Below, piece after piece: positions 42,234 through 51,643 of a DNA stretch of 64,000 nucleotides. The stretch covers positions 154,571-218,570 of the forward strand of contig NZ_KI912601.1 in assembly GCF_000519205.1 (NCBI RefSeq), read 5' to 3'. How positions within the stretch are numbered: position 1 is the stretch's first letter; each line of letters starts with the position of its first letter. Source of the DNA: Amycolatopsis taiwanensis DSM 45107. GTDB taxonomy: Bacteria > Actinomycetota > Actinomycetes > Mycobacteriales > Pseudonocardiaceae. A program made the translations under genes and the position numbers. Below the pieces are notes generated by a model that worked only from the letters and a program-made list of their open reading frames with translations, was not told the origin of the DNA and ran no database searches.

Positions 42234-43646
42234 TCAGCGTGCGGGTGTGGACGTGATACGTGCCGCTGCCGCGTCCGCGGTGGCGATGCAGGCGGGCACG
42301 CCGACGCCGTGCAGCGCCGCCCCGGCGATCGCCAGTCCGGGCACCTCGGCCACGGCACGCTCGATCGCCTCGACCCGTTCCCGATGTCCCACCCCGTATT
42401 GCGGCAACCCACCGCCCCACCGGGTGACCAGGGTGTCCACCGGCGCGATGGTGATCCCGGTCAGCTCGGCCAGATCCGCCCGCACCCGGCGCACGAGTTC
42501 CTCGTCGTCCGCGCGCAGCGCCTCGGGCTCGCCGAACCGCCCGACCGAGCCGCGCACGAGTACCCCGTCCCGGCCCAGATGCGCCCACTTCCGGCTGGAG
42601 AAGGTGAAGGCCTTGGCGGTGAACGGGGTGCCGTCCGCACGGCGCTCCCCGGCCGCGATGAGCATGCCGGAGGCGTCCGGCAGCTCGGTCCCCGGCGGCA
42701 GGGCCAGTGCGACCACGGCCATCGAGGCCAGCTCGATCTTCGCGAGGGCTGCCGACGCCCGCGGCGCCACTTCTTCGGTGAGCCGGCGCGCCGCCGGGGC
42801 GGGTACCGCCAGAACGACCGCGTCGGCCTCGACGGTCTCGGTCAGCCCGACGTCCAGCCGCCACCCGGCCGCCAGCCGGTGCAGCCCGCACACCGTGACG
42901 CCCAGGCGCACCTCGGCCTTCGCCCGCTGCACCAGCCGGTCTATCAGCGTGCCCAGGCCGCCGGTCAGGGTGCCGAACACCGGCGCCGGACTTGGCGAAG
43001 CGGGCAACAGTGACGAAGCGGCCGCGGTCAGCGAACCGGCGCCCCGGTCGAGCGCGTCGGCCAGCGCGGGCACGGTCGCGCGCAAGCCGAGGCTGTCCGA
43101 GCCGCTGGCATACACCCCGCCGAGCTGCGGATCGACCAGCCGGTCCACCAGCTCGTCACCGAACCTGGCGCGCAGGAGCTCGCCGAGTGCGACATCCCGC
43201 CCGCCCAGCGAAATCTGGGGCAGTCCCGGTTCGGCCGCGACGAGCTTCCGCCCGTGTTCGGAAAGCACTCCGGCCACTGCCTCGACAGACCCGGGAACGC
43301 CCATCACGGTGCCGCCGGGCAGGCCGGCCGACCGCCCGCCGGCGCGCACCGTGGAGCGCGCACCGGTCGGGTGAACCAGGTCCCCGGCGAGCCCGATCTC
43401 CTCGATCAGCGCGATTGCCTCGGGCCGGCGCGCCAGAAAGGCCTCGGCACCCACGTCATAGGCGTGGCCGCCGACCTCGGCCGTGCGCAGCTTGCCACCG
43501 AGCGCCTGGGTCGCCTCGAACAGCGTGATGGTCGCGCTGTCGCCGAGCCGGGTACGCAGGCGGTAGGCGGCGGCCGCGCCCGCGATGCCACCGCCGATGA
43601 CCGCGATCCGCAGGGGCCCTGGCGAGGCCCCGGAGGGGCCCGTCAT
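42234..43646 (-). CDS. hemY: Coproporphyrinogen III oxidase (HemY/CgoX, formerly protoporphyrinogen oxidase)
   Basis: 470 residues, ATG 43646 overlapping the hemE stop, with GGAGG upstream. An FAD enzyme with dinucleotide motif IAVIGGGIAGAAAAYRLRT and GGKLRTAEVGGHAYDVGAEA. The C-terminus holds GLAIAGAALHGVGVPACIAT, which contacts FAD. It oxidises coproporphyrinogen to coproporphyrin; HemQ next door shows the coproporphyrin route is used. It is membrane-associated in relatives. Confidence 0.9.
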   Translation of the reverse strand: MTGPSGASPGPLRIAVIGGGIAGAAAAYRLRTRLGDSATITLFEATQALGGKLRTAEVGGHAYDVGAEAFLARRPEAIALIEEIGLAGDLVHPTGARSTVRAGGRSAGLPGGTVMGVPGSVEAVAGVLSEHGRKLVAAEPGLPQISLGGRDVALGELLRARFGDELVDRLVDPQLGGVYASGSDSLGLRATVPALADALDRGAGSLTAAASSLLPASPSPAPVFGTLTGGLGTLIDRLVQRAKAEVRLGVTVCGLHRLAAGWRLDVGLTETVEADAVVLAVPAPAARRLTEEVAPRASAALAKIELASMAVVALALPPGTELPDASGMLIAAGERRADGTPFTAKAFTFSSRKWAHLGRDGVLVRGSVGRFGEPEALRADDEELVRRVRADLAELTGITIAPVDTLVTRWGGGLPQYGVGHRERVEAIERAVAEVPGLAIAGAALHGVGVPACIATADAAAARITSTPAR

Positions 43647-44701
43647 CAAACCTCCAGCCCGTGGACCAACTCCACCACGCGGGTCAGCACCTCGGGATCG
43701 GTGTCCGGCGGCACGCCGTGCCCGAGGTTGAAGATGTGCCCGGCGGCGGCGCGGCCCTCGGCGGCCACCCGGCGGACCTCGGCTTCGAGCACCGGCCAGG
43801 GCGCGCCCAGCAGGGCCGGGTCGAGGTTGCCCTGGACCACGGGCGGCGCCTCGCCGTGCGCGGTGAGCCGGCGCACCGCTTCGTCGAGCGGGATCCGCCA
43901 GTCGACGCCGACCACGTCGGCGCCCGCTTCGCGCATGGCCGGCAGCAGCTCGCCGGTGCCCACACCGAAGTGGATCCGCGGCACGCCGGCGTCGGCCAGC
44001 CCGGACAGCACGGCCGTCGAATGCGGCAGCACGAACTCGCGGTACTCCCGCTCCGACAGCGCGCCCGCCCACGAATCGAACAGCTGCACCGCGTTCACCC
44101 CGGCGTCGATCTGGACGCGCAGGAAGGTCAGCGCGGTCTCGGCCAGCCGCCCCGCCAGCGCATGCCACAACTCGGGCGCACCGTGCATGAGCGCCTTGGT
44201 GTGTTCGTGGTTGCGGCTCGGCCCGCCCTCGATGAGGTACGAGGCAAGGGTGAACGGGGCACCGGCGAAGCCGATCAGCGGCGTGTCACCGAGCCGCTCG
44301 ACCAGCAGCCGCACCCCGTCGGCGACCGGCCGCACCTGCTCGGCCTCGAGCCTGGGCAGGGCCGCGACGGCGTCCGCGCTGCGGACCGGGGCGGCCACGA
44401 CCGGGCCGGTGCCCGGCACGATGTCGAGGTCCACTCCCGCCGCGTACAGCGGCACCACGATGTCGCTGAACAGGACGGCCGCATCCACCCCGTGCCGGCG
44501 AACCGGCTGGATCGTGATCTCCGCGAGCATCTCGGGGTCGAAGCACGCCTTGAGCATCGGCACACCCTCGCGGATGGCGCGGTACTCGGGCAGGGAACGG
44601 CCGGCCTGGCGCATGAACCACACGGGCAGCCGGTCGGGACGGCCGCCTCGGGCGGCGACCAGGAAGGGGGCGCGGGAAAGGTCCCGGGTAGTGGTAACCA
44701 T
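43646..44701 (-). CDS. hemE: Uroporphyrinogen decarboxylase
   Basis: 351 residues. Converts uroporphyrinogen III to coproporphyrinogen III. Hallmarks are [20 protein letters not shown] near the N-terminus, catalytic Asp in [38 protein letters not shown] and [14 protein letters not shown]. It leads the hemE-hemY-hemQ operon with a stop/start overlap to hemY. A dispersed repeat element lies just upstream and shares its promoter region. Confidence 0.94.
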   Translation of the reverse strand: MVTTTRDLSRAPFLVAARGGRPDRLPVWFMRQAGRSLPEYRAIREGVPMLKACFDPEMLAEITIQPVRRHGVDAAVLFSDIVVPLYAAGVDLDIVPGTGPVVAAPVRSADAVAALPRLEAEQVRPVADGVRLLVERLGDTPLIGFAGAPFTLASYLIEGGPSRNHEHTKALMHGAPELWHALAGRLAETALTFLRVQIDAGVNAVQLFDSWAGALSEREYREFVLPHSTAVLSGLADAGVPRIHFGVGTGELLPAMREAGADVVGVDWRIPLDEAVRRLTAHGEAPPVVQGNLDPALLGAPWPVLEAEVRRVAAEGRAAAGHIFNLGHGVPPDTDPEVLTRVVELVHGLEV

Positions 44702-44725
44702 CGCTCACATCGTGCCACGGCCGTG

Positions 44726-45054
44726 TGACACCCCTTGTGTCAAGTCGCGGCAATCACGGTGACCACCGAGCGCGCGCTTCTGTCCCGTGTCTTGCGGGGG
44801 CTCCGCCCCCACACACCTGACTGGGGGCAAGCCCCCAGACGCTCTGCCTTGCGGGGGCTCCGCCCCCACACTCCGACTCGGGGCAAGCCCCCAGACGCTC
44901 TGCCTTGCGGGGGCTCCGCCCCCACACCCCGACTGGGGGCCAGCCCCCAGACCCCCTTTACCGGGGCGGCGGGGCGCCGTCGTCGAGGACGTGACTTGCT
45001 CCCTCACGGAGCGCCCCGTCGACACGATCGCGGTCGCGCGCAGACTCGCGGAGG
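44726..45054 (+). repeat. Dispersed GC-rich repeat element, copy 1 (329 bp)
   Basis: Begins TGACACCCCTTGTGTCAA, continues GCAATCACGGTGACCACC and CCCGTGTCTTG. Three tandem units of about 57 bp follow, each with two hairpins (GGGGGCTCCGCCCCC and CTGGGGGCAAGCCCCCAG), then GGCGGGGCGCC and the 32-bp box at 45023-45054. The same layout occurs inverted at 61688-61960 with two hairpin units. No transposase inside. It resembles a REP/MITE-like intergenic element. Confidence 0.8.
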
Positions 45055-45107
45055 GGGAGCATGACACCGTTTCGGTGTGTCTGCCACCGGTGATACCACT
45101 CTCGGCT

Positions 45108-45113
45108 TACAGT
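45108..45113 (+). promoter_or_regulatory. -10 box of DUF3000 gene (leaderless start)
   Basis: TACAGT, 7 nt before GTG 45121. Confidence 0.5.
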
Positions 45114-45120
45114 CGGTCGT

Positions 45121-45678
45121 GTGACCGCGATGACGCATGCGCCCGAGTTGTTCCGCGAAGCCGTCGCGGCGCTGGAAGCCGTTCGCCCCCGCTCCGAAGT
45201 CACGCTGGAAAGCGTGCGCGCGCCGCAGCGCCTCGCCCCGTGGGCCTACGCACTCAGCTGTGACGTCACCGGCGAGGTGGACGTGCCGGCGACCGGCCGG
45301 CTGGTGCTGCTGCACGACCCGGAGGGCCCGGAGGCGTGGCGCGGCGTGTTGCGGCTGGTCGTTTATGTGCGCGCCGGGCTCGACCGCGAGCTGGCCAGCG
45401 ATCCGTTCCTGCCGACGGTCGGCTGGTCGTGGCTGACCGACGCACTGGAGTGCTCCGGCGCGTCGTGGACCGCCCTCGGCGGGACCGTCACCGAGACCTC
45501 GTCCGCCCGGTTCGGCGAACTCGCCGATCAGGGGCGCAGCGACGACCTGGAGCTACGCGCGTCCTGGACGCCGACGGACGCCAAGCTCCAGCCGCACGGC
45601 GAGGCGTTCCTGCAGCTGATGTCCAGCGTGGCCGGCCTGCCCCCGGTGGGTGTCACCGCGTTCCGTCAGACCTCCTGA
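45121..45678 (+). CDS. DUF3000 family protein
   Basis: 185 residues of an actinobacteria-wide family with unknown role. Typical parts are FREAVAALEAVRPRSEVTLE, WAYALSCDVTGEV, LLHDPEGPEAWRGVLRLVVY and TVGWSWLTDALECSGASWTA. Soluble, no signal. It sits between hemE and RNase D as in Mycobacterium (Rv2680) and Streptomyces. Start GTG 45121 with ATG four codons later; the TACAGT box favours the GTG. Confidence 0.82.
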   Translation: MTAMTHAPELFREAVAALEAVRPRSEVTLESVRAPQRLAPWAYALSCDVTGEVDVPATGRLVLLHDPEGPEAWRGVLRLVVYVRAGLDRELASDPFLPTVGWSWLTDALECSGASWTALGGTVTETSSARFGELADQGRSDDLELRASWTPTDAKLQPHGEAFLQLMSSVAGLPPVGVTAFRQTS

Positions 45679-46126
45679 CAGCCTCCTGCGCGCACTCACC
45701 CACGCCGCGCTGGGGCACTTGAGCATGTTCACCCGGCTTCGCCGGCTGCCTGGTACCGGCCGTGCCCGGAGGCCAGTACTTCGATCTGATGAACGTGCTC
45801 CCCGAAGGGGTGAGTGCAAGTTAAAGTGCCGCAATCGGCTGCACGATTCGTATGCACGCGCACCGTCAGGGTGACAACCTTTGGTTATCGGACGCACTCC
45901 GCTACATGTTAGCCACGACTCGCGTATTGACCCAAACGTGTTACAGCGACACCAGTTAGTAACTACTCGATAGGGATAGATACCCGTTCGATCGCCCCGT
46001 AGACCCCCTAGTACGGCTAGAGTGCCTCTTCGACGACACCACTTTCGGTCTAGAGCTGGCGCGGCTGATTGGCCGAAAGTCCCGGTGCCGGTCGGGGGGC
46101 ACGACCGACTCCAGGGAGGTAGTGAC
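45679..46126. promoter_or_regulatory. Long AT-richer control region of the response regulator
   Basis: A 448-bp gap without coding. From 45880 on it is much AT-richer than its surroundings, with TTGACC near 45935, TTAGTAACTACTCGATAGGG, the small inverted repeat GGGATAGATACCC and TAGAGT near 46017. A long 5' leader with several promoters for the regulator gene is likely. No riboswitch fold recognised. Confidence 0.45.
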
Positions 46127-46843
46127 GTGGCTGCCGTCGGCTTATCTCAGGCCGTCAGATCCACGCCTGCCGGCGCCTTGCCGGCAAGCATGGTTCCGCA
46201 TCCGCGGGAAGAGCTGTTTTCCGTGCTGGTGGTTGACGACCACCCGCTGCTGAGGGAGGCGATTGCCGCCCGGCTCGCTCAAATGGGAGCGGGCACCGTA
46301 CACGAGGCTGCCACGGTGGCCGAGGCGAGAGCGCGGGCGACCGCGACGGGTCCGTGCGACCTGGCAATCCTCGACCTCGGGCTGCCCGATGGCAGCGGCA
46401 TCGAGCTGGTCACGGAGCTCCGTAACCACGGCTGGCCCCGCATCGTGGTGCTCGCCTCGTCGGACGACCCGTACGCGGTGCGTTCGGCGTTCCAGGCGGG
46501 TGCCCAGGCATACCTGCTCAAGTCGGCCTCGCCCGTGGTGGTGACCGACGGCGTGCGCAGGGTGCTCGAGGGCGGCGTGTACGCGGACCCGAGCGTGGCT
46601 CCGGTGCTGGCGACCGGAACCCGCGTACCGGGCACCGACAACACCCCGCGGGAGCTCTCCGCCCGCGAGGTCGAGGTGCTGCAACTGGTCGCGGACGGTC
46701 AGTCCAACAAGGAAATCGGCGAGGAGCTCAGCCTCTCCGCGCTCACCGTCAAATCGCACCTGTCGCGCATCGGCCGCAAACTCGGCACGGGCGACCGGGC
46801 ACAGATGGTGGCGCTGGCGATGCGAGCAGGCGTCATCCGCTGA
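46127..46843 (+). CDS. LuxR/NarL-type response regulator (WhiI position)
   Basis: 238 residues from GTG 46127 with AGGGAGG upstream. The receiver domain has VLVVDDHPLLREAIAARL, phospho-acceptor Asp in LAILDLGLPDGSGIEL and Lys in AYLLKSASP, so the pocket looks complete. The LuxR HTH is ELSAREVEVLQLVADGQSNK, then SLSALTVKSHLSRIGRKLGT. In Streptomyces the developmental regulator WhiI lies at this place beside hemE, DUF3000 and RNase D (from memory), but WhiI has an atypical pocket. No kinase gene is adjacent. Role in differentiation is inferred. Confidence 0.8.
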   Translation: MAAVGLSQAVRSTPAGALPASMVPHPREELFSVLVVDDHPLLREAIAARLAQMGAGTVHEAATVAEARARATATGPCDLAILDLGLPDGSGIELVTELRNHGWPRIVVLASSDDPYAVRSAFQAGAQAYLLKSASPVVVTDGVRRVLEGGVYADPSVAPVLATGTRVPGTDNTPRELSAREVEVLQLVADGQSNKEIGEELSLSALTVKSHLSRIGRKLGTGDRAQMVALAMRAGVIR

Positions 46844-46894
46844 TCCACGCCGGCTCTACGGGACGGGCGCACCCGGTGCGGCGCGCCCGTCCCG

Positions 46895-46900
46895 TAGGGT
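46895..46900 (+). promoter_or_regulatory. -10 box of RNase D gene (leaderless start)
   Basis: TAGGGT, 8 nt before GTG 46909. Confidence 0.5.
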
Positions 46901-46908
46901 TCATCGCT

Positions 46909-48162
46909 GTGGAAACCGCAGATCAAGGCATCGACACCGGGGAAGCCCCCACGCCCATCCTGTTGCAGGAACCGGCGGACGGGACGCCACCGGTAGTCGT
47001 CGATCCTGCCGGGCTGGCGCATGCTTGCGCACAGCTCGCGGGTGGCACCGGTGCCGTCGCGGTGGACACCGAGCGAGCCTCGGGCTACCGGTACTGGCCG
47101 AAGGCGTACCTGGTCCAGTTGCGGCGGGAGGGCGCGGGCACGGTCCTCGTCGACCCAATCGCGCTCGAGGGCGAGCTGGAACCGCTCCGGGAGGTGCTCA
47201 ACGACCTGGAGTGGGTGCTGCACGCCGCCTCGCAGGACCTGCCGTGCCTGGCCGAGCTGGGCCTGGCACCGGCCAGCCTGTTCGACACCGAGCTGGCCGG
47301 CCGGCTGGCCGGATATGAGCGGGTCGCGCTCGGCACGCTCGTGGAACGCCTGCTCGGCTATCAGCTGGAGAAGGGGCACAGCGCGGCGGACTGGTCGAGG
47401 CGACCGCTGCCGGTGGACTGGCTCAACTACGCCGCTCTCGACGTCGAGCTGCTGATCCCGCTGCGGGAAAAGCTCGAAGCCGAACTCGCCGCCCAGGGCA
47501 AGCTGGGGTGGGCCAAGCAGGAATTCGAGGCCGTGCGGACGGCCCCGCCACCCGCGCCCCGGGCCGAGCCGTGGCGGCGTACTTCGGGCATCCACAAGGT
47601 GCGCACCGCTCGCGGCCTGGCCGTGGTCCGCGCGCTCTGGGAGGCACGGGACGAGCTGGCGCGCCGGCGCGACCGGGCCCCCAGCCGGGTTCTGCCGGAC
47701 GCCGCGATCATCAACGCGGTGCTCGCCGACCCGCGCACGATGGCGGAACTGCAGGCGCTGCCGGTGTTCAGCGGCCGGGTCCAGCGGCGGCACGCGGCGA
47801 GCTGGTTCCGGCATCTTCAGGCCGCCCGCTCACTGCCGCGCGAGGCGCTGCCCAGCCCGTCCCAGCCCAACGACGGGCCGCCGCCGGTCAACCGCTGGGC
47901 GGACAAGGACCCGGACGCCGCCGCGCGCCTTTCCGCGGCACGTGCGGCGCTCGCCGACATCGCCGCGCACCACCAGCTGCCGGTGGAAAACCTGTTGCTG
48001 CCCGATCTCCTTCGCCGGACCTGCTGGCGCCCGCCAGCGGACCGCTCCGTCCACGGCGTCGGCGAGGTGCTGCGCGAAGGCGGCGCCCGTCCGTGGCAGA
48101 TCGAGCTGGCCGCCCCGGCACTGACCGAGGCTCTCGGCGCAACCGCACCCCGCGACTCATAG
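46909..48162 (+). CDS. rnd: Ribonuclease D-like 3'-5' exoribonuclease
   Basis: 417 residues from GTG 46909. DEDD exonuclease: Exo I GAVAVDTERASGYRYWPKAY, Exo II EWVLHAASQDLPCLAELGL, Exo III LPVDWLNYAALDVELLIPLR. An HRDC domain follows (ARGLAVVRALWEARDELARR, then DRAPSRVLPDAAI). It trims tRNA and other stable RNA 3' ends. The tail of about 150 residues beyond HRDC is usual for actinobacterial members. Next gene starts 127 bp later. Confidence 0.87.
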   Translation: METADQGIDTGEAPTPILLQEPADGTPPVVVDPAGLAHACAQLAGGTGAVAVDTERASGYRYWPKAYLVQLRREGAGTVLVDPIALEGELEPLREVLNDLEWVLHAASQDLPCLAELGLAPASLFDTELAGRLAGYERVALGTLVERLLGYQLEKGHSAADWSRRPLPVDWLNYAALDVELLIPLREKLEAELAAQGKLGWAKQEFEAVRTAPPPAPRAEPWRRTSGIHKVRTARGLAVVRALWEARDELARRRDRAPSRVLPDAAIINAVLADPRTMAELQALPVFSGRVQRRHAASWFRHLQAARSLPREALPSPSQPNDGPPPVNRWADKDPDAAARLSAARAALADIAAHHQLPVENLLLPDLLRRTCWRPPADRSVHGVGEVLREGGARPWQIELAAPALTEALGATAPRDS

Positions 48163-48289
48163 CGGGCCGCCCCATCAGGGCAACGCCACACGCGTGGTCT
48201 CGCCCACTCGTCCGGGGAACGCCACTGGTTACCCGACAGTAACAAGGGCTATGGTGCGGGGGTACACCCCGAAGCTGTGAGGAGCGACC

Positions 48290-49528
48290 GTGGCCGCAAC
48301 ACCCCTCTCGCCGACCGCGCGGGCGGTGCGCAACGTGGCCTTCGTCGAAGGCGTGCGTACCCCCTTCGGCAAGGCGGGCGAGAAAGGCATCTACGCGAAC
48401 ACGCGGGCTGACGACCTGGTGGTCAAGGTGATCCGGGAGCTGCTGCGGCGGCATCCCGGACTGCCGCCGGAACGCGTCGACGACGTGGCCATCGCGGCCA
48501 CCACCCAGATCGGCGACCAGGGCCTGACCATCGGCCGGACCGCCGCGCTGCTGGCCGGGCTGCCGAGGTCCGTGCCCGGGTACGCGATCGACCGGATGTG
48601 CGCGGGCGCGATGACCGCGGTGACCACGGTCGCCGGCGGCATCGGCTTCGGCGCCTACGACATCGCGATCGCGGGCGGCGTCGAGCACATGGGCCGGCAC
48701 CCGATGGGCGAGGGCGTCGACCCGAACCCGCGGATCATCGCCGACAAGCTGGTGGACCCGAGCGCATTGGTGATGGGCCAGACCGCGGAGAACGTGCACG
48801 ACCGGTTCCCGGCGATCACCAAGCAGCGCGCCGACGCCTACGCCGCGCAAAGCCAGGAGCGCTACGCCGACGCGGTCAAGACCGCCAAGATCGGGCCCGA
48901 ACTGGTACCGGTCGCGACCCGCTCGCCGGAGCTGGGCTGGGGCCTGGCCACCGAGGACGAGCCACCGCGGCCGGGCACCACGGTGGAGACCCTCGCGGGG
49001 CTGCGCACCCCGTTCCGCCCGCACGGCCGGGTCACCGCGGGCAACTCCGCGGGCCTCAACGACGGCGCCACCGGCGCGATCATCGCCGCCGAGGACACCG
49101 CCCGCGAGCTGGGCCTGCCGATCGGCATGCGGATGGTCGGCTACGCCTTCGCGGGGGTCGACCCGGAGGTCATGGGCATCGGGCCGGTGCCGGCCACCGA
49201 GAAGGTGCTCACCCGCACCGGGTTGTCCATTTCGGACATCGGGTTGTTCGAGATCAACGAGGCGTTCGCCGTGCAGGTGCTGTCCTTCCTCGACCACTTC
49301 GGCATCGACCAGGAGGACCCGCGGGTCAACCCGTGGGGCGGCGCGATCGCGTGTGGGCACCCGCTGGCCGCCTCCGGCATCCGGCTGATGACGCAGCTGT
49401 CCCGGCAGTTCGCCGAGCATCCCGAGGTGCGCTACGGCATCACCACGATGTGCATCGGCCTCGGCATGGGCGGCACGGTGATCTGGGAGAACCCCGCGTA
49501 CGACGGCACCAACGGGAGCGCGAAGTGA
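48290..49528 (+). CDS. fadA: Acetyl-CoA acyltransferase (3-ketoacyl-CoA thiolase)
   Basis: 412 residues; GTG start with TGAGGAG upstream. The last step of beta-oxidation. Nucleophile Cys in AIDRMCAGAMTAVTTVAGG, His in LFEINEAFAVQVLSF / CGHPLAASGIRLM, second Cys in TTMCIGLGMGGTVIWEN. Its last codon overlaps the GTG of fadB, so the two subunits of the multienzyme complex are made together. Confidence 0.92.
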   Translation: MAATPLSPTARAVRNVAFVEGVRTPFGKAGEKGIYANTRADDLVVKVIRELLRRHPGLPPERVDDVAIAATTQIGDQGLTIGRTAALLAGLPRSVPGYAIDRMCAGAMTAVTTVAGGIGFGAYDIAIAGGVEHMGRHPMGEGVDPNPRIIADKLVDPSALVMGQTAENVHDRFPAITKQRADAYAAQSQERYADAVKTAKIGPELVPVATRSPELGWGLATEDEPPRPGTTVETLAGLRTPFRPHGRVTAGNSAGLNDGATGAIIAAEDTARELGLPIGMRMVGYAFAGVDPEVMGIGPVPATEKVLTRTGLSISDIGLFEINEAFAVQVLSFLDHFGIDQEDPRVNPWGGAIACGHPLAASGIRLMTQLSRQFAEHPEVRYGITTMCIGLGMGGTVIWENPAYDGTNGSAK

Positions 49529-51633
49529 CTTTCACGATGGAACAGGCCAAGGCGGCGTTTCCCGACGAGGTGGTGACGCGCGCGATCACCCGGCTGATCA
49601 CCGTGCCGGGCCTGGCCGGGAAGGTCGCGCTGATCACCCTGGACAACGGGCACGACCACACCCGGCCGTCCACCTTCGGACCACAGGGGCTGGCCAGCCT
49701 GAACGCCGCGCTGGACGCCGCGTTCGCCGCCGAGCCGGCCGCGATCGCGGTGACCGGCAAGCCGTTCGTGTTCGCCGTGGGCGCGGATTTGTCCGGGATA
49801 GAGGCGATCTCCGACCCCGGACTGGCTCGTGAAATCGCGGAGACCGGGCACACGGTGTTCCGCCGGCTGACCGACTCGACGATCCCCACCTTCGCGTTCG
49901 TCAACGGCGCGGCCATGGGCGGCGGTCTCGAGCTCGCGCTGGCCTGCCACTACCGGACGTTGTCCGAAAACGCCGCGGCCATCGCCTTCCCCGAGGTCTT
50001 CCTCGGCCTGTTCCCCGGTTGGGGCGGCACGCAACTGCTGCCCAACCTGATCGGGCCGGACGCCGCGGTGACCGTGATCGTCGAAAACGCGTTGAACCAG
50101 AACAAGATGTTGTCCGTGGCCAAGGCCGCGGAGTTCGGCATCGTGGACGCGGTGTTCCCCTCCGCCGACTACCTGGAGCAGTCACTGGCGTGGCTGGCGA
50201 AGGTGGTCCGCGGCGAGGTCACGCCGGCTCGCCACGAGATCGACCGGGGCGCCGGCTGGGACGCCGCGATCGCCCGCGCACGTTCCATTGTGGACGGCAA
50301 GACCCGGGGTGCTTCCCCGGGTGCGGCCAGGGCGGTCGAACTGCTGGAGCTGGCCCGCACGGCCGATCTCGACACCGGATACGCGGCGGAGACCGACGCG
50401 CTCGCCGAGCTGCTGCTGGATGACACGCTGCGCGCCGGGCTGTACTCGTTCAACCTGGTCAACAAGCGTGCGAAGCGGCCCGCGGGCGCTCCCGACAAGT
50501 CACTGGCGCGCCCGGTAACCAAGGTCGGGGTGGTCGGCGCCGGGCTGATGGCAAGCCAGCTGGCGCTGCTGTTCGTCCGCCGGCTCAACGTGCCGGTGGT
50601 GCTCACCGACGTGGACTCCGAACGCATCGACCGCGGTGTGTCCTATGTGCACGGTGAGATCGACAAGTTGCTGGCGCGGAAGCGGGTTTCACCGGACGGG
50701 GCCAACCGGCTCAAGGCGCTGGTCACCGGCTCGCTGGACAAGGCTCCCTTCGCCGACGCCGACTTCGTCATCGAGGCCGTCTTCGAGGAAATGGGCGTCA
50801 AGCAGCAGGTGTTCGCCGAGCTGGAGCAGCACGTCTCGCCGGAGGCGATCCTGGCCACCAACACCTCCTCGCTGTCGGTCAGCGAGATGGCGTCGAAGCT
50901 GGCCCACCCGGAGCGGGTCGTCGGCTTCCACTTCTTCAACCCGGTGGCCGTGCTGCCGCTGCTGGAGATCGTGCGCGGTACACAGACCGACGAGGCGTCG
51001 CTGGCCACCGCGTTCGCCGTCGGCAAGCAGTTGAAGAAGTCCTGCGTGCTGGTCAAGGACGCGCCCGCCTTCGTGGTGAACCGGTTGCTACTGCGATTCC
51101 TCGGCGAGGTGCTGACCGCGGTCGACGAGGGCACTCCGTTCGACGTCGCCGACCGTGCGCTGGACCCGCTCGGGCTGCCGATGTCACCGTTGACGCTGAT
51201 GCAACTGGTCGGGCCGGCGATCGCCCTGCACGTCGGCGAAACGCTGAACGCGGCGTTCCCGGACCGGTTCGGTGTGAGCGAGAACCTGCGGCGTCTGGTC
51301 CAGTCCGGCAAGACCGCGGTGTGGCAGTGGGATTCCGCGGGCACGGCGACGGTCGACCCGGAAGTCGCCGAGTTGTGGCAGCAGGGCGAGAAGCCAGCCA
51401 CCGGCGAGCAGGTGCGGGAGCGGGCGCTGGCCGCGATCGCCGAGGAGATCCGGATCATGCTCGACGAGGGTGTGGTCGCCGAGGCGCAGGACATCGACCT
51501 GTGCCTGATCCTCGGCGCCGGCTGGCCGTTCTGGCTCGGCGGCATCACGCCCTACCTCGACCGGGCGGGCGTCTCGGAGCGGGTCAACGGCAAGCCGTTC
51601 CTCGCGCCCGGACTGGCCTCCGTCCCGGCCTAG
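49525..51633 (+). CDS. fadB: Fatty-acid oxidation complex alpha subunit (enoyl-CoA hydratase / 3-hydroxyacyl-CoA dehydrogenase)
   Basis: 702 residues from GTG 49525 (GTGA overlap with fadA). The N-terminal crotonase domain has FVNGAAMGGGLELALACHYR and FPEVFLGLFPGWGGTQLLPN. The NAD-binding dehydrogenase domain begins KVGVVGAGLMASQLALLFVR, with HFFNPVAVLPLLEIV, and the C-terminal domain carries LCLILGAGWPFWLGGITPYL. It hydrates enoyl-CoA and oxidises the 3-hydroxyacyl-CoA. No anomalies. Confidence 0.93.
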   Translation: MTFTMEQAKAAFPDEVVTRAITRLITVPGLAGKVALITLDNGHDHTRPSTFGPQGLASLNAALDAAFAAEPAAIAVTGKPFVFAVGADLSGIEAISDPGLAREIAETGHTVFRRLTDSTIPTFAFVNGAAMGGGLELALACHYRTLSENAAAIAFPEVFLGLFPGWGGTQLLPNLIGPDAAVTVIVENALNQNKMLSVAKAAEFGIVDAVFPSADYLEQSLAWLAKVVRGEVTPARHEIDRGAGWDAAIARARSIVDGKTRGASPGAARAVELLELARTADLDTGYAAETDALAELLLDDTLRAGLYSFNLVNKRAKRPAGAPDKSLARPVTKVGVVGAGLMASQLALLFVRRLNVPVVLTDVDSERIDRGVSYVHGEIDKLLARKRVSPDGANRLKALVTGSLDKAPFADADFVIEAVFEEMGVKQQVFAELEQHVSPEAILATNTSSLSVSEMASKLAHPERVVGFHFFNPVAVLPLLEIVRGTQTDEASLATAFAVGKQLKKSCVLVKDAPAFVVNRLLLRFLGEVLTAVDEGTPFDVADRALDPLGLPMSPLTLMQLVGPAIALHVGETLNAAFPDRFGVSENLRRLVQSGKTAVWQWDSAGTATVDPEVAELWQQGEKPATGEQVRERALAAIAEEIRIMLDEGVVAEAQDIDLCLILGAGWPFWLGGITPYLDRAGVSERVNGKPFLAPGLASVPA

Positions 51634-51643
51634 CCGACCGGCC

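Noticed and set aside
44791-44950. Regular 57-bp repeats as a CRISPR array
   Set aside because: Only three units, no distinct spacers; each unit is two GC hairpins and the same element recurs elsewhere.
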